Positions 1-9,984 of a stretch of 64,000 nucleotides of DNA are shown piece by piece (the first letter of the stretch is position 1; each line of letters begins with the position of its first letter). The notes beneath the pieces are model-generated. The model searched no databases. It was not told the origin of the DNA and was given only the letters and a program-made list of their open reading frames with translations. The position numbers were made by a program, and so were the translations under genes. Origin of the DNA: Strigops habroptila (taxonomy: Eukaryota > Chordata > Aves > Psittaciformes > Psittacidae); NCBI RefSeq assembly GCF_004027225.2, contig NC_046358.1:68219028-68283027 (forward strand), written 5' to 3'.

Positions 1-721
1 TTGGACATTCTACAACAGCAGATCTGAGGGGTTTGTAGATATAATGGCTTTATGAAAGTCATGTGGTTAATGTCACACTGTCCTTCTGCTTATTCACAAT
101 ATTAAGCTTGTGCCTGCTGCTGTGGAAGACCTGGTGTCCATTTCCTAATGCAGGTAGATTTTTAGTAGTGGAAGCTCTAGAGTATTTTCCTGATCAGGTG
201 GTGTTGAGGAGATGTAGCTTTTCAGTAGCAAACTCGACGTTACTAAACCACGCCAGGACTACAAGTTTCCTACTGTTCAGCAGATGCTTTATAGCTGTAA
301 ATTAATATGGGCTACTGCTAAGTTTCATATTTACACACTGCTTAAGACATTAGAGTACATAATGAAGAGTCAGATCAAGCTAAGCTATAGCCAAGAAACT
401 GAGGGATCAGATAAACCTCGTGGTGCAGCCTCCTGGCTTGTCTTGTGGACTGGAGCGTATCTGAAAGTGCTGAGCCCCTGACAGTGCTGCCACAGGAAGG
501 GGAAGGGAAGATGTGCTGTGCTGGTGGCTGGTCATTTCTTGTTTGGTGAGGGCTGGCTGCCTGGGAGGGGACACGAGTCCTCTAGTGCCTGGTTGTGGAA
601 GTGGGAACTGAGTAGAAGGAATAGAAATCTAGCAGGCAAGAATTTAACTTCATTTTTAAAGGGACACTGGGTTTTCATCTGTGTCTGCTGCCTACCAAAG
701 GCTCTGTGACTCATTTCACAG
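1..721. other. Non-coding stretch at the left edge, probably intron of the MFSD1-like gene
   Basis: No exon matching the MFSD1 N-terminus (first helix and the following acidic loop) is recognisable here. A hydrophobic open frame at 63-305 does not resemble the family. Most likely this is intron sequence leading to the acceptor at 721. Confidence 0.45.
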
Positions 722-846
722 AACTTGACCTGCCCCAATGGAACCCACGGTAACAGTACTGGGCATAACAGCACGCTTGGCTGTGTCGAAGGCTTGGGAA
801 TGACACCTGCACAATACAACTTGCTGTATGCAATCTACGCTTGGAC
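722..846 (+). CDS. MFSD1-like exon: luminal loop and start of a membrane helix
   Basis: The acceptor is CTCATTTCACAG and the donor is GTAAGT, and the exon ends with 2 nt of a codon. It encodes 41 codons beginning NLTCPNGTH. The sequons NLT, NGT and two NST indicate a glycosylated luminal loop, followed by the MFSD1-like motif NLLYAIYAW. Confidence 0.7.
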
Positions 847-945
847 GTAAGTCGCTTTTCTCTTGCTTTGAGGGGTGGGGTAGCAACAAAGCCAGTTGCT
901 TCCCAGCAACAAGACACCAATGTTTCTGTTCTTGTTTTCTCCTAT

Positions 946-1001
946 AAATGTGGTAGTGGTTATTCTGGCTGGATTCCTGATTGATAAACTAGGAAATCAC
1001 T
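946..1001 (+). CDS. MFSD1-like exon: FLIDKLG segment with a non-AG acceptor
   Basis: The frame reads NVVVVILAGFLIDKLGNH, matching the NVVLCFFGGFLIDR region of MFSD1 without a gap. The donor GTAAGT is good and the upstream pyrimidine tract is strong. The dinucleotide just before the frame-preserving start is AT, not AG. An AG at 904-905 would also keep frame, but it leaves an intron of only about 60 nt and adds about 13 residues. Confidence 0.6.
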
Positions 1002-1771
1002 GTAAGTGTTCTGAGGAGTGATTAGTTTATTCTCGTACTGAAGTGGGATTTCAGGCTGTTCTTTCAATTCAAAGAGGTGATCAAAGGTTCCACTTCAGTA
1101 AGGTCACAGAGGGATGGGAGAGGAGGGACAGCTCTGTGTGTGGAGCACATGACGGTTAGTTGAGCAGCTCCATGGAGGCAACCAAGACATTTTCACCATT
1201 TGACCACTAACTTACCTGAATTTACATAGCAGTGTAGTAAATGTGCTTTCCTCTGATAGGCACATTAACAGGGAATAGCATTATCAGTTTTCTACGGGAC
1301 AAACTGACAAAGCAGTGTTCTCTTCCCTGCTCTGACATTTGTTCTGCCATGTGCCATAGATCTCAGTCCCAGCAAATGCACTTGTGCTCTGTCTCTGTGT
1401 CACAGGGGTAAACATCCTACAGATGAGGAGACAGACACAGAGGGAAGGAGATGGCTTGCTCTAGGCCATAGTCTGTAGTGAAAATCAGGACAGGAACATG
1501 GACTCCAGAGAGTTCAAGAGTCCGCTGTCTCACCCTGCCTCTCTAACCTTCCACCATGATAACAACATCAGTATTTTGAGGATTCCCGTGTAATTTCATA
1601 AAGACACCAGTCTTTACAAAATTAAAATAATGAGGGTAGACTGATGGAAGCCTACAGGTACTGTGTTGTGTTCTGAGGTTACTCTTTTGCTTTTTAACAC
1701 AGAATGCTTTTGTGCTTAGCGCAGCATGTCTGTTGATATTTGTGTAGTTATTTTTTTCTGTTTCTCCCTAG

Positions 1772-1915
1772 TGGGTGTCTTTGTTTTCTCTCTTCTGACC
1801 ATGCTGGGATCATCAGTCTTTGCTTTAGGTGCACATTTCAAGGGGTCGCCATACCTCCTACCAATGATGCTAACAGGAAGACTGCTCTTTGGCTCTGGGA
1901 ATGGGTCACTTACTA
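1772..1915 (+). CDS. MFSD1-like exon: membrane helices and GRLLFGSGNGSL
   Basis: Acceptor TTTCTCCCTAG and donor GTAAGG. The reading is hydrophobic, with GVFVFSLLTMLGSSVFALG, and ends GRLLFGSGNGSLT. This is the counterpart of GRFVFGIGGESLA in MFSD1. The phase fits both neighbours. Confidence 0.75.
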
Positions 1916-2393
1916 GTAAGGAATTCATATTTCTTAATTGCACCTCACTGAAGGGTGGTCATGATACATTTGTATTTTGCCTCCTAAACCCTTGTCCTAC
2001 CAGTCAGCTTCACCTGCTCTGCACCAGGAACCTATGTTGCTAACAGAACACTGCTTCTTGAAGGGTTGCATGGATTTAATGTGTGCTGAAATTTTAGAAG
2101 TCTTTCCCTCTAATAAGTTTGTCCTTCTCCCAGGGGTGGGGACTGACGGGATTGCTATGCCTCTGGGATTATTTTTGCTTGCCTTGTTTGAGGGGTAAGT
2201 TCACCTCTCAGGTCCCGGCATCATTTAGTACATTTTAAAATGGACTGTGAAGTTGACAAGTAATGCCTCCACTTGGCATGTGTAGAGGTCTCTTACCCCC
2301 TCTCAAGCACTGTGGCTTGAGAGGGTGTTTGTTGCTCTTGTGCAATGCTCTTCGCCACTTCTGTCTGTTCACGAGAGGATTTTTGTCTTAAAG

Positions 2394-2552
2394 TTGTGCA
2401 GAATCGTATCACAGCCTTCTGGTTCAAGGGGAAGGAACTGGCACTGGCATTTGGACTGACTTTGTCTTTCTCACGACTTGGGAGTGTCCTCAACTTCTTC
2501 TTCACCCAGCAGTTTGAGGCAAAATTTGGAATACAGTGGACACTGCGGGGAG
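2394..2552 (+). CDS. MFSD1-like exon: WFKGKEL signature loop
   Basis: It begins IVQNRITAFWFKGKELALAF, the clearest family match in the gene. It continues through a helix (SFSRLGSVLNFF) and ends TLRGG. The acceptor is GTCTTAAAG and the donor is GTGAGT. Frame is kept with the exons at 1772-1915 and 2771-2886. Confidence 0.8.
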
Positions 2553-2770
2553 GTGAGTTTCTCTGGTGCTTTGGCCTTTTGTTTTTTGGGCTTGAGGCTA
2601 GCCTGTTCTGTGCACTTATGAGAAGTGCCTGAAAGGGATGGTGAAGTTAGCAGGAGGAGGCACATTATTTTCTAGTTTTTCCTGTTTCTTTTCTGTATGC
2701 GATAGAGTGATGTTTTCTTCATTGGTGCCTCCACACTGAGGAATTTATAACACCTCTGTGGTTCTTCCAG

Positions 2771-2886
2771 GTACCCTGCTCTGTGTGCTTGGTTTTGTTT
2801 CAGCCCTCACAGTCAGTGTACTAGATAAAGTGGGCATGAAGCAACTGGGCTTGGATGGGATTATCCAGCAGGAATCCAAAAACGTG
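2771..2886 (+). CDS. MFSD1-like exon: helix and central loop
   Basis: Acceptor TGGTTCTTCCAG and donor GTACGT. It encodes TLLCVLGFVSALTVSVLDKV and then a polar loop ending QQESKNV. In MFSD1 the equivalent is a helix followed by LDQRAERILHKEQ. Phase is correct on both sides. Confidence 0.75.
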
Positions 2887-3778
2887 GTACGTGGTGCACA
2901 GACGGCTTCTCCATCTCGATCTGTGAAAGCCTGGGGTGTGGGAGCGTTGCTTTTGCAGTGCAGGGAAAGCTGAAGTGGAGCTGCTCCTGGCCATTTACTC
3001 TGGGCATTTACTCTGGTTAAACCTTGCAGAGCAGTTCGTCAGGTAAAGCTGAGGTTATTGCACCTGCAAGCTACCAAACAAGTGTCAGTTTTCTGTTTGG
3101 AGACTGTGTATTTGCAGTCTTCAGAGAGCTGAGTTAGCACCCTAAATGGCATTACTTTTCTAAGCCAGTTACTTCTTGACTGTAGGTGGCTCAGAGGAGG
3201 ATTTTATACATAAAACTAGAAAGCAGCCTCCCTCTGGAATTGCTTTCTGGCTCACCGGATCCATGATAGAAAATAGCTAATCTGGTCAGTGCTGAACTGT
3301 CTTTTGCCAGCCCTTATCTCCCATTCCTCATTGTATTCTTCTGTCTAGCAACAAGCATTATAGGCAATAGGTTGCAATCTTTATGGCACTTAAATCTCTT
3401 AGCTTCCTTGTCATGATATAGTTCTTAATGGTTTCTGTAGCTTAGGGTTGTGATTCCTGTTTGTCTTGTATCTTGCAACTATGTTTCACTGAAGTTTTTG
3501 CAGTAGGCTGTTTAGAACAGTCTCTTGCAGCCATAACCTTTATAAAACTAAGAAGAAAGCTTTTGTTTTGTTTTGCTTACTTGAGTATTGTTAACTGAGT
3601 GCTCTGGAGTCAACACATGCTAAATTTCACTCAGATGTACGTGAGCTGTCTTTCAATTCCCTTTTACCTGCTGTTAGTTCTTACATTTTTTGTGACCTTC
3701 AATGGCTGGCAGAAAGTGACATTAGTGTGAAGCTGAAGACTGTTTCCTGGTGAGTGAGGGCACATCTTCTCTTTGCAG

Positions 3779-3879
3779 CGGATTCAGGACATGAAGCGAC
3801 TTCGCCTCTGCTACTGGCTGGTGGTCCTCACCATCATGTTCTTCTATAATAGGGTCTTTCCCTTTGTGGCAGATGCCAG
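3779..3879 (+). CDS. MFSD1-like exon: seventh-helix region
   Basis: Acceptor CTCTTTGCAG and donor GTATTG. It encodes RIQDMKRLRLCYWLVVLTIM and then FFYNRVFPFVADA, which corresponds to the MFSD1 stretch LPLWLIFIICVCYYVAVFPF. Confidence 0.75.
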
Positions 3880-5116
3880 GTATTGCTCTATGGCTGTAGT
3901 CCTGCTGACTGATACAGGCCCATCAGAGCCTTTGCAGGCCCTTGATTTTTCACTAACTGGGAAATATGGGGGTAATATGCATGTTCCTTGCAGTCACGAA
4001 GCACAGAGAAAGATGACTTCAGCACCTAGTCAAAGACAGGAGGGTGCTTTGGCCTTTCTTTCCCTTCAAAGATGAGGGAGGCTTCTGAAGGAAAGCAAAA
4101 ATAACTTAAAGGGAAATGATTCAACCAATATTTAAAGCTTGGAACACTGCCAAAGGAGGATCAGAACATTCAGGAGAAGGGGAAGAAATCCTTTATTTAG
4201 AACATAGCCTGTAGATATTTCACCTTTCTGGTAGTCCAAGGAAGTTGCTGTCTTTGGAGCAGGATGGGGGTGTTTGCTTCACAGGCCTGGGGCAGTTCTG
4301 TCCTGGAGTTCCTGCACATTGTCTGCTTGGAACAAAGTTAAGTTGGCATCAGCCAGGGTTTGCATGTGAGGAAGCCTTTGTGTCCCAGTGCAAGGCTTTC
4401 ACACTTGCTTTTTTATGCCTTCATTTGCTTAAAACAAAGCAGCGACCTGCCTGACTGAACTGGGACTCCTGCTTCTGTCCTGTGGCTCTACCATGGGCTT
4501 GTCATTTTGCTGCTTTTCTCCTGTTTGTTGATGATGTGGCTTCTATCCCATAATGAGCATGAACTTTTATATTAGCAAAGGCCTGCCATAAAAAAAAGAC
4601 CATTATTTTGGTAATATTTCATGAGTGATGTATAGCAAGCCACAGTGAAATTAGGAGTGAAGAAATGTCATCACCATTGTCATAACACATGTACAAGTGA
4701 CCTCTTACCAGTAAAATAAAGACATTCGAGATGCAAAGATACCCGGGCCTGCGGAGACAGCTGCCCTCTCGCTGTCACTGTGAACAGTCTCCATTGATCA
4801 CACAGAGTCCACATTTCTGCAGCTCTGCCAAGCTGCAGACTTGGGGGTTTTTTTCCTCCCTGTGGAGCACAGTTCAGGCATCAGGAGTCAAGTTTAACAC
4901 TGGCAAAAAATGCTTGCTGCTTCCCAAGTGGGAAAATAACGGTCCCAGGGCCACAGGTGTGGTGACTTCTGCTGCGCTAAACCTTCAGGGAACAGCATCT
5001 TGTTTTACAAACTCCGCTGCCAGCAGAGCTCTAGAGGCTCACTGGTATGAAGGGTAAGCAGCCATGCAAGTGGCCAAACCAGGTTTAAGTAGCTACAGGA
5101 TCTCTAAATAAACTAG

Positions 5117-5265
5117 TGTCCTGGGTTCAGCTATAAAGGTTGTTTTTCTCCTTCCTAGTAGCTGGTGCAGTGCTGTGTTTTCGACTTTAGTCTGAGAACA
5201 GTGCTGATCACACACCGATGTTTTTAGTTGTTGCTAAGTAATGCTTACTCTGATCTTTCTAAGCC
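5117..5265 (+). repeat. Truncated retroviral LTR fragment
   Basis: The sequence from TGTCCTGGGTTC through TAGCTGGTGCAGTGCTGTG and GATGTTTTTAGTTGTTGCTA follows the 5' part of the LTR at 40,591-41,170, with divergence, and then stops. It lies in the intron between 3879 and 5924. No coding remains. Inferred to be an old LTR copy, 3'-truncated. Confidence 0.55.
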
Positions 5266-5923
5266 GTTGCAGCTGTATGACTGTAAGTTCTGTAGAGAGT
5301 TACAGAAAGTTTTAACACCATTTTTGCACACCCTTACCGAAGGAGAAAGGCTGACTCGTGACAATGAAAACACAACTTGGTTTGGATGCTCTCTGCTCTA
5401 ACCAGGTCTCCTTAAAGATGCCAAGGGGGGGGAATCCTACTACTTTTGAAGTGCAGGTGTTCAATTTAAATGCTGATCTTTGCTGTTGGGTTATTTTTAG
5501 CTCATTTTCCTGCCCCTCAGCATCCTCACCCCTGGATTGATAATGATTTCTGCCTCTTCAGAGAGAATGTACAAAAACACATCTCTGTGTTTTGGACAGG
5601 TGACAGCAAATAGCTACTCCTGAGCTGTGCTGATGTCATTGAACATGTGCCCAGCCTTAACCTGCAGTTCTACTCTGCACTTGCAGAAGCATCTTGAAAA
5701 TGGCCATTTAAGCACCAGCTTTACTGATGTACACCAGTTAAAAAGAAAATAGTACAACAAAGGCTTGGCACTACAAACCAGATGGCATCAAACTTGTTTA
5801 AAAGTCCTCACATTAAAACCCTTCCTGTCCATATGTTTGTGCTCAGACTGACTTTCTGACAAAATAACCACATCAAGAATCCTAATTATGTAACTTCCCC
5901 CCCCTTCATTTTTTCTTTTTTAG

Positions 5924-6035
5924 CAAGTTTATCCAAGATAAATAATCTGGTTACAGTCAGCAGGAGGTCGCTTATATTGCTGGGGCAGTGTATGACTGGT
6001 CCCTTGTTCTCTCTGCAGCAGTTGGCATATTAATT
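5924..6035 (+). CDS. MFSD1-like exon carrying an in-frame TAA
   Basis: Acceptor TTCTTTTTTAG and donor GTGAGT. The frame reads SKFIQDK, then TAA at 5943-5945, then SGYSQQEVAYIAGAVYDW and on to AAVGILI. The part after the stop still matches the MFSD1 helix 8 region (GFSSQAASAINSVVYV), so the frame assignment is firm. Removing three bases there would give one codon like that in MFSD1, so a 3-nt insertion is a simple explanation. Confidence 0.7.
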
Positions 6036-6662
6036 GTGAGTACCCAAACCCAGAAGTGCTCGCTGGTAACTTTCTCCTGACTTTCTGAAATGTCTTTGTT
6101 ACAACCTCCTTAACCAGAATTTAGCCTGTTGCTGCTGAACAAGCAGTCCTTTAATTTCTTGCAAACTGCAAGAGGCACTTTATTCTGAATTAATTTACAA
6201 GAAATAATGTTAACCTGGTTTTCCCTCTGTCCCTAATTGTGCTCTGGTAGCATCAAACCATGGGAAGTGTGGTATGTTTTGGGAAGTCTGAGACTGGAAC
6301 AGAAAGGATCAGGATAAGCTTTGCAAGTAGATGGGAAAGGACAACCTGGATGTCATCAGTCCCTGTTTTGTCAAACTCTTTTCCTTTTTTCCCTAATTGT
6401 CAGGGCATAATGGTGGGAGATTCTTCCCCCTTTATTAAAGCTGCCATTTCACATGCATAGTGGACACTGATTCTCTGACAAGTGTTTCAGCCTCAGTTCA
6501 GGAGGACACAAGAGGAACTAGTAATAGCCTGCTAAAATATTGGCAGCTAGGAAATGACATGTCGCTGCCAGTCACCCCAGTGCACTCTGCACAGCCGCTC
6601 CTGTCACCAGGGCCTGTGGGAGGCTGGGACCCCTTGTAAGAGGCCTCTGTTTCCTTTACCAG

Positions 6663-6796
6663 GACTATATTGGACTGAGAGGTGTCTTTGCTGTCGGCTG
6701 TGCTGCACTGACTCTGCCAGCCTTCGCTCTCCTGGCGTTCACGTTTCTTCCTCCATTAGTCTCCACTGTCTGGTTGGGGATTACTTCTTTGCTGCT
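6663..6796 (+). CDS. MFSD1-like exon: helices 9-10 region
   Basis: Acceptor TTTCCTTTACCAG and donor GTAAGT. It reads DYIGLRGVFAVGCAALTLPA and then LLAFTFLPPLVSTVWLGITS, which aligns gap-free to human MFSD1 around LAFT. It ends with 2 nt (CT), which does not match the natural frame of the next exon. Confidence 0.7.
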
Positions 6797-7360
6797 GTAA
6801 GTTCACAACTCTTCTGCTGCAGTTGGGTGTTTTGGGGCTGTGCTCCTCCCTCCTGGGTGGCCCCTGTCACTGCCCTGGTGTCTGGATGAGCAGGTTTAGC
6901 AGCCACAGTTTGAAGTCACTGGCTCCCCAGTCCTGCAGACTGGTTAGTAACAAATAACCCCAAAGAATATGGAACAAAACGCAAAGCAGAGTAAGGGACC
7001 ATTTGGTACAGCATGAAGCATTAATCTGTCTGTGCTTTTCTTAGTGCTTTTTTACCTTGAATGTAATACCTGAATCTCCTGTGATTCTTATGAGCTAAAC
7101 CATTAGGTCTAACTCCCCTTCAGCAATCTGGAGTCCGGTTATTCCAGTTTCAAATAGCATTTGTTGTCTGTGCTGTCTCAAGCTGCTTGAAAAAATGGGG
7201 AACAGTCTAGAACCAGGCAATAGGTTGGGAGGTATAAATACCAGAAGTTTTGAAGGGAAAGTATAAATGTTTGTTTAGTGGGAATAATTCCTTTTTAAAC
7301 CAATGACCATCTTACAGCTTTAAATAAAGCTGTGATTCCTCTTCTCATTCCTCCCTGCAG

Positions 7361-7500
7361 GCTAGTATGTGGCCATCCATACCTCTTGGGGTCCCCCAAG
7401 CAACCTTAGGGGTGGAAATGGGGCTTGCAACTTCTGTGCAGATGGTTGGAGTTGGCCTTTCAAATCTGATCGTGGGACACATTCTAGGAACACAGTCCAG
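7361..7500 (+). CDS. MFSD1-like exon: WPSIPLGVP segment, frame conflict at its start
   Basis: The acceptor is CTCCCTGCAG. Its natural reading is ASMWPSIPLGVPQATLGVEM and then TSVQMVGVGLSNLIVGHILG, matching LACALWPMVAFVVPEHQLGT and QSIQNLG of MFSD1. Splicing at 7361 shifts frame relative to the previous exon. Using the AG at 7364-7365 (exon start 7366) restores frame at the cost of two residues. Donor GTGGGA. Confidence 0.65.
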
Positions 7501-7662
7501 GTGGGAATGCTGCTGCTTATTTTTCAAGCAAAGACATCAATCAACGGTGCTTGAGTGGAGTGGTATGAACAGAAATCGGTGTATTTGCAACCTGATGCTG
7601 CAAGAGGGGCCTTAAATATCTTCAGGTGACTGGTTGTTCTATCCTGTTTTGTCTTTTTCTAG

Positions 7663-7774
7663 TGAATTAAAGATCCCCCTGTGGCGCTGGCAACATGTAA
7701 TGATCTTTATGTTGGCAAACACCATAGCATGCATTGCTGCCTCCGTTAGCCTCAATGTTGTGGACAAGAGACAG
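7663..7774 (+). CDS. MFSD1-like exon: last membrane helix
   Basis: Acceptor GTCTTTTTCTAG and donor GTAAGT. It reads SELKIPLWRWQHVMIFMLAN and then TIACIAASVSLNVVDKRQ. This equals the final helix and VNRAQ of MFSD1. Confidence 0.7.
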
Positions 7775-8286
7775 GTAAGTGTGATAAGAGGTAAAGAATA
7801 GCCTGGCATCACCAAGTTGCTTTTATTGATGTAATAGCTGTTGGGTGTGTATTCCAGCAGTTCCCCTGGCATGAAAATGGGACTGCATAAAAAGAGAGCT
7901 CTCAGCTACACTACTGCCGCAGTGTGTAGTGGTCTTACCTACTATTGAGCTGCTGGTGGCTGTAGTTTTTGCCAAAAGACAAGGGGCAGGGTGAAGACGC
8001 AGCTGTAGCAGTACATGTGTACAGGAAGAACTGTCTCCTTTTGGCCACTAATTGCTCCTTTGAATTTTCGAGGGTGGAACACTGAACAGAACAAGAAAGG
8101 GAGCATGTGTGGAGCAGAACAGAGGCCCTGCAGATGCAGCACCGCTCTTTGGTGATGGAACAGGGGATGAGGGCTCTGTCAGCTGAACCTTAGCTGTATG
8201 AGAACAGTGACAGCTGCCAGGCACAGCACTGATCACTTCTGCTTCAAAGTAGACTTTTACCCTCTGTCTTTTAAATGTCTTTGAAG

Positions 8287-8469
8287 GGAAACTTGAAGGG
8301 AATCGTCCACAGGAAGTTAACATTTCCACTTTGCTATGCCTGGCACACAAGTGGGAGGTGTTTTCTGCATGGCTCTTGGGTATTCTCCAACACAGAAACC
8401 TGCATGGGGCAGCACTTCAAGAACACCACTACAGTGAGTACAATGGACCCAGCTGAAGCTTGTTCATAA
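8287..8469 (+). CDS. Candidate terminal exon of the MFSD1-like gene
   Basis: An AG at 8285-8286 followed by GGAAACTTG would continue the previous exon in phase as Q-GNL, like QGGNLN of MFSD1. The following 55 or so residues, ending DPAEACS and a TAA, do not resemble the MFSD1 tail. The exon is either divergent, frame-damaged or misplaced. The upstream pyrimidine tract is weak and no AATAAA is evident soon after. Confidence 0.3.
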   Translation, partial: GNLKGIVHRKLTFPLCYAWHTSGRCFLHGSWVFSNTETCMGQHFKNTTTVSTMDPAEACS

Positions 8470-9248
8470 GCCATTGGAGAGCTGCTTCCCAGTCCTGAAC
8501 CAGCACTGCCCACAGGAGCTGTGCCTGCCTGCTCTGCTGCTCATCTCCATCAGGAGAACCCTGTACCTCAGCCCTCGCTAACCCCCAGACCGGGGCTCCA
8601 GTTACTCTTCCAGATGAGCATGCAGCTCTCGCTAATTACATATCCATGCAAGTGACACCATCACCATGCTTTAGGCAGGAGACAGAATTAATCACACTGA
8701 TTACCTTTTGCATACAAGCCAGGCTTAATTGCTGATTACCTTACTAGAAATGCTTCCGTAAGCCAAGCCTGTTCATTTGCCTTCAAAAGCATAAAAGGTT
8801 TTGATCTGGAATTCTGTCCTTTAAACCAAGAGGCTCTTTACTCACAAATGCCAAAGGCTTATTTTACTCAGCCAGCTGCTTTCTCGACTATGCAAAATGC
8901 TCACATGGACTCACACGGTGTTTACAAAAGCACAGAGGATGCTTGAAGAATGAAGTAAACTTTAACATAGCCAAGCGCAGGGAATGCTGATGTGAATGAT
9001 TTATGTAAATTATTACACAGTCTTAAGAGAAAGAACAGCTCTGCTCAAGTTGCATCTCATATAAACACTGTAGATTGAAAGCAATTGAGGCAAGGGCAGC
9101 ATCCAGTGATGAACTGAATCACTGGAGAGAACATGCTCAGAGAGCAAGGTCTTCCAACTTTTAAGTAAGGCTGTGAATTCACCTCACACTACAGACAATT
9201 AAAAACTCTGTGTTGGAGTCTGGTGCAGCAGAAATTTGGGGGTGGGGT
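8470..9248. other. Intergenic, no gene seen; AT-rich with ATTA and Oct-like motifs
   Basis: Between the MFSD1-like gene and the CR1 at 9.25 kb I see no exon or repeat. The part at about 8620-8960 is rich in TAATTA, GATTA and TGCAAA-type words and lacks repeat signatures. That is the look of a conserved non-coding element, but this is only an impression. Confidence 0.3.
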
Positions 9249-9250
9249 GA

Positions 9251-9735
9251 GAGTCATAGAACTGCAAAATCAGACTCCTTTAGTTTGGTGGTGACCTCCT
9301 GAGCTCATCTGGTCCAACACCGTCTGCTCAAGCAGGGTCAGCCAGAGCAGGTTGTCCAGGATTGTGTCTGGTCAGAGCTTGAGCATCTCCACAGATGGAG
9401 ACTCTACAACCTGTCCTGGTGTTTGACGTCCTTCACAGTAAAAAAGTGCTTCCTTGTGTTCAGGTGGAATCTTGTGTGGTGTGATTTGTGCCCATTGCTC
9501 CTCGTCCAGAGCAGAGCCTGGCTGCCCTGTCTTCACACCCTCCAGCAGGTCTCACCACTCCGGGGAGGTCTCCCTGGGTGTCCTCTTCTCCAGGCTGAGC
9601 AGCCCCGGCTCCCTCAGCCCCTCCTCCTAGGAAAGATGCTCCAGCCCTTTTACCTCCTTTGTGGCCCAAGACTGAACTCCCTCCCCAAGCCACATCTCTC
9701 TCAGTAAGGAAGCTCAAAATGACTCCAGTACACCT
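9251..9735 (-). repeat. CR1 LINE 3' fragment
   Basis: The left end has GTCATAGAACTGCAAAATCAG, the reverse complement of a CR1 tail. It is followed by phrases typical of reversed CR1: CATCTGGTCCAACA, TCCTTGTGTTCAGGTGGAA, CTGCCCTGTCTTCACACCCTC and CTCCAGGCTGAGCAGCCCC. It is moderately diverged and lies downstream of both converging genes. Confidence 0.85.
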
Positions 9736-9984
9736 GGAATGGTGCCCACAAAAAGGCCCCGACCTGAACTGCCTGCGCGCGCTACCGTCCCCTCTCACCC
9801 CCTTGTAGGGATCAGAGGTGCTTGTCCTATGAGCCAGACACCCCATCTCCAAAGCACACTCCCAGTGCAGAGGCCAGAAGATATCTGTGCAATCTTCCCA
9901 ATTGGGATAACAAAACTCACCGGTGTATCTACGCTGACCTAGGAACTGACTGGTGTATAAAAGCAGACATCTGCAGCACACAGT
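9736..9984. other. Short intergenic spacer, nothing recognised
   Basis: Sequence between the CR1 fragment and the inferred JPT2 poly(A) site. It contains a short GCGCGC run near 9776-9782 but no gene, repeat or signal I can name. Confidence 0.4.

Larger units (their letters stand above)
722..8469 (+). pseudogene. MFSD1-like major facilitator transporter gene, 5'-incomplete and probably broken
   Basis: At least ten exons resemble the lysosomal transporter MFSD1: 722-846, 946-1001, 1772-1915, 2394-2552, 2771-2886, 3779-3879, 5924-6035, 6663-6796, 7361-7500 and 7663-7774, with a doubtful last exon at 8287-8469. Landmarks are a luminal stretch with four N-glycosylation sequons, NLLYAIYAW, FLIDKLG, the loop sequence FWFKGKELALAFGL (MFSD1 has SWFKGKELNLVFGL), and ten or so hydrophobic segments. 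It differs enough from MFSD1 to be a paralogue. The first membrane helix is not visible and should lie left of the window. Three defects are seen: the acceptor before 946 reads AT, TAA at 5943-5945 is in frame, and the junction 6796/7361 does not keep frame. MFSD1 itself is a lysosomal dipeptide uniporter needing the partner GLMP; whether this copy shared that role is unknown. Sequencing error is the alternative to decay. Confidence 0.65.

Noticed and set aside
63-305. Hydrophobic frame that could be the first helix of the transporter
   Set aside because: No match to the MFSD1 N-terminus and no phase-compatible donor found before the exon at 722.
9460-9981. 173-aa open frame on the minus strand
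   Set aside because: More than half lies in the CR1 fragment at 9,251-9,735, and it has no splice or start support.
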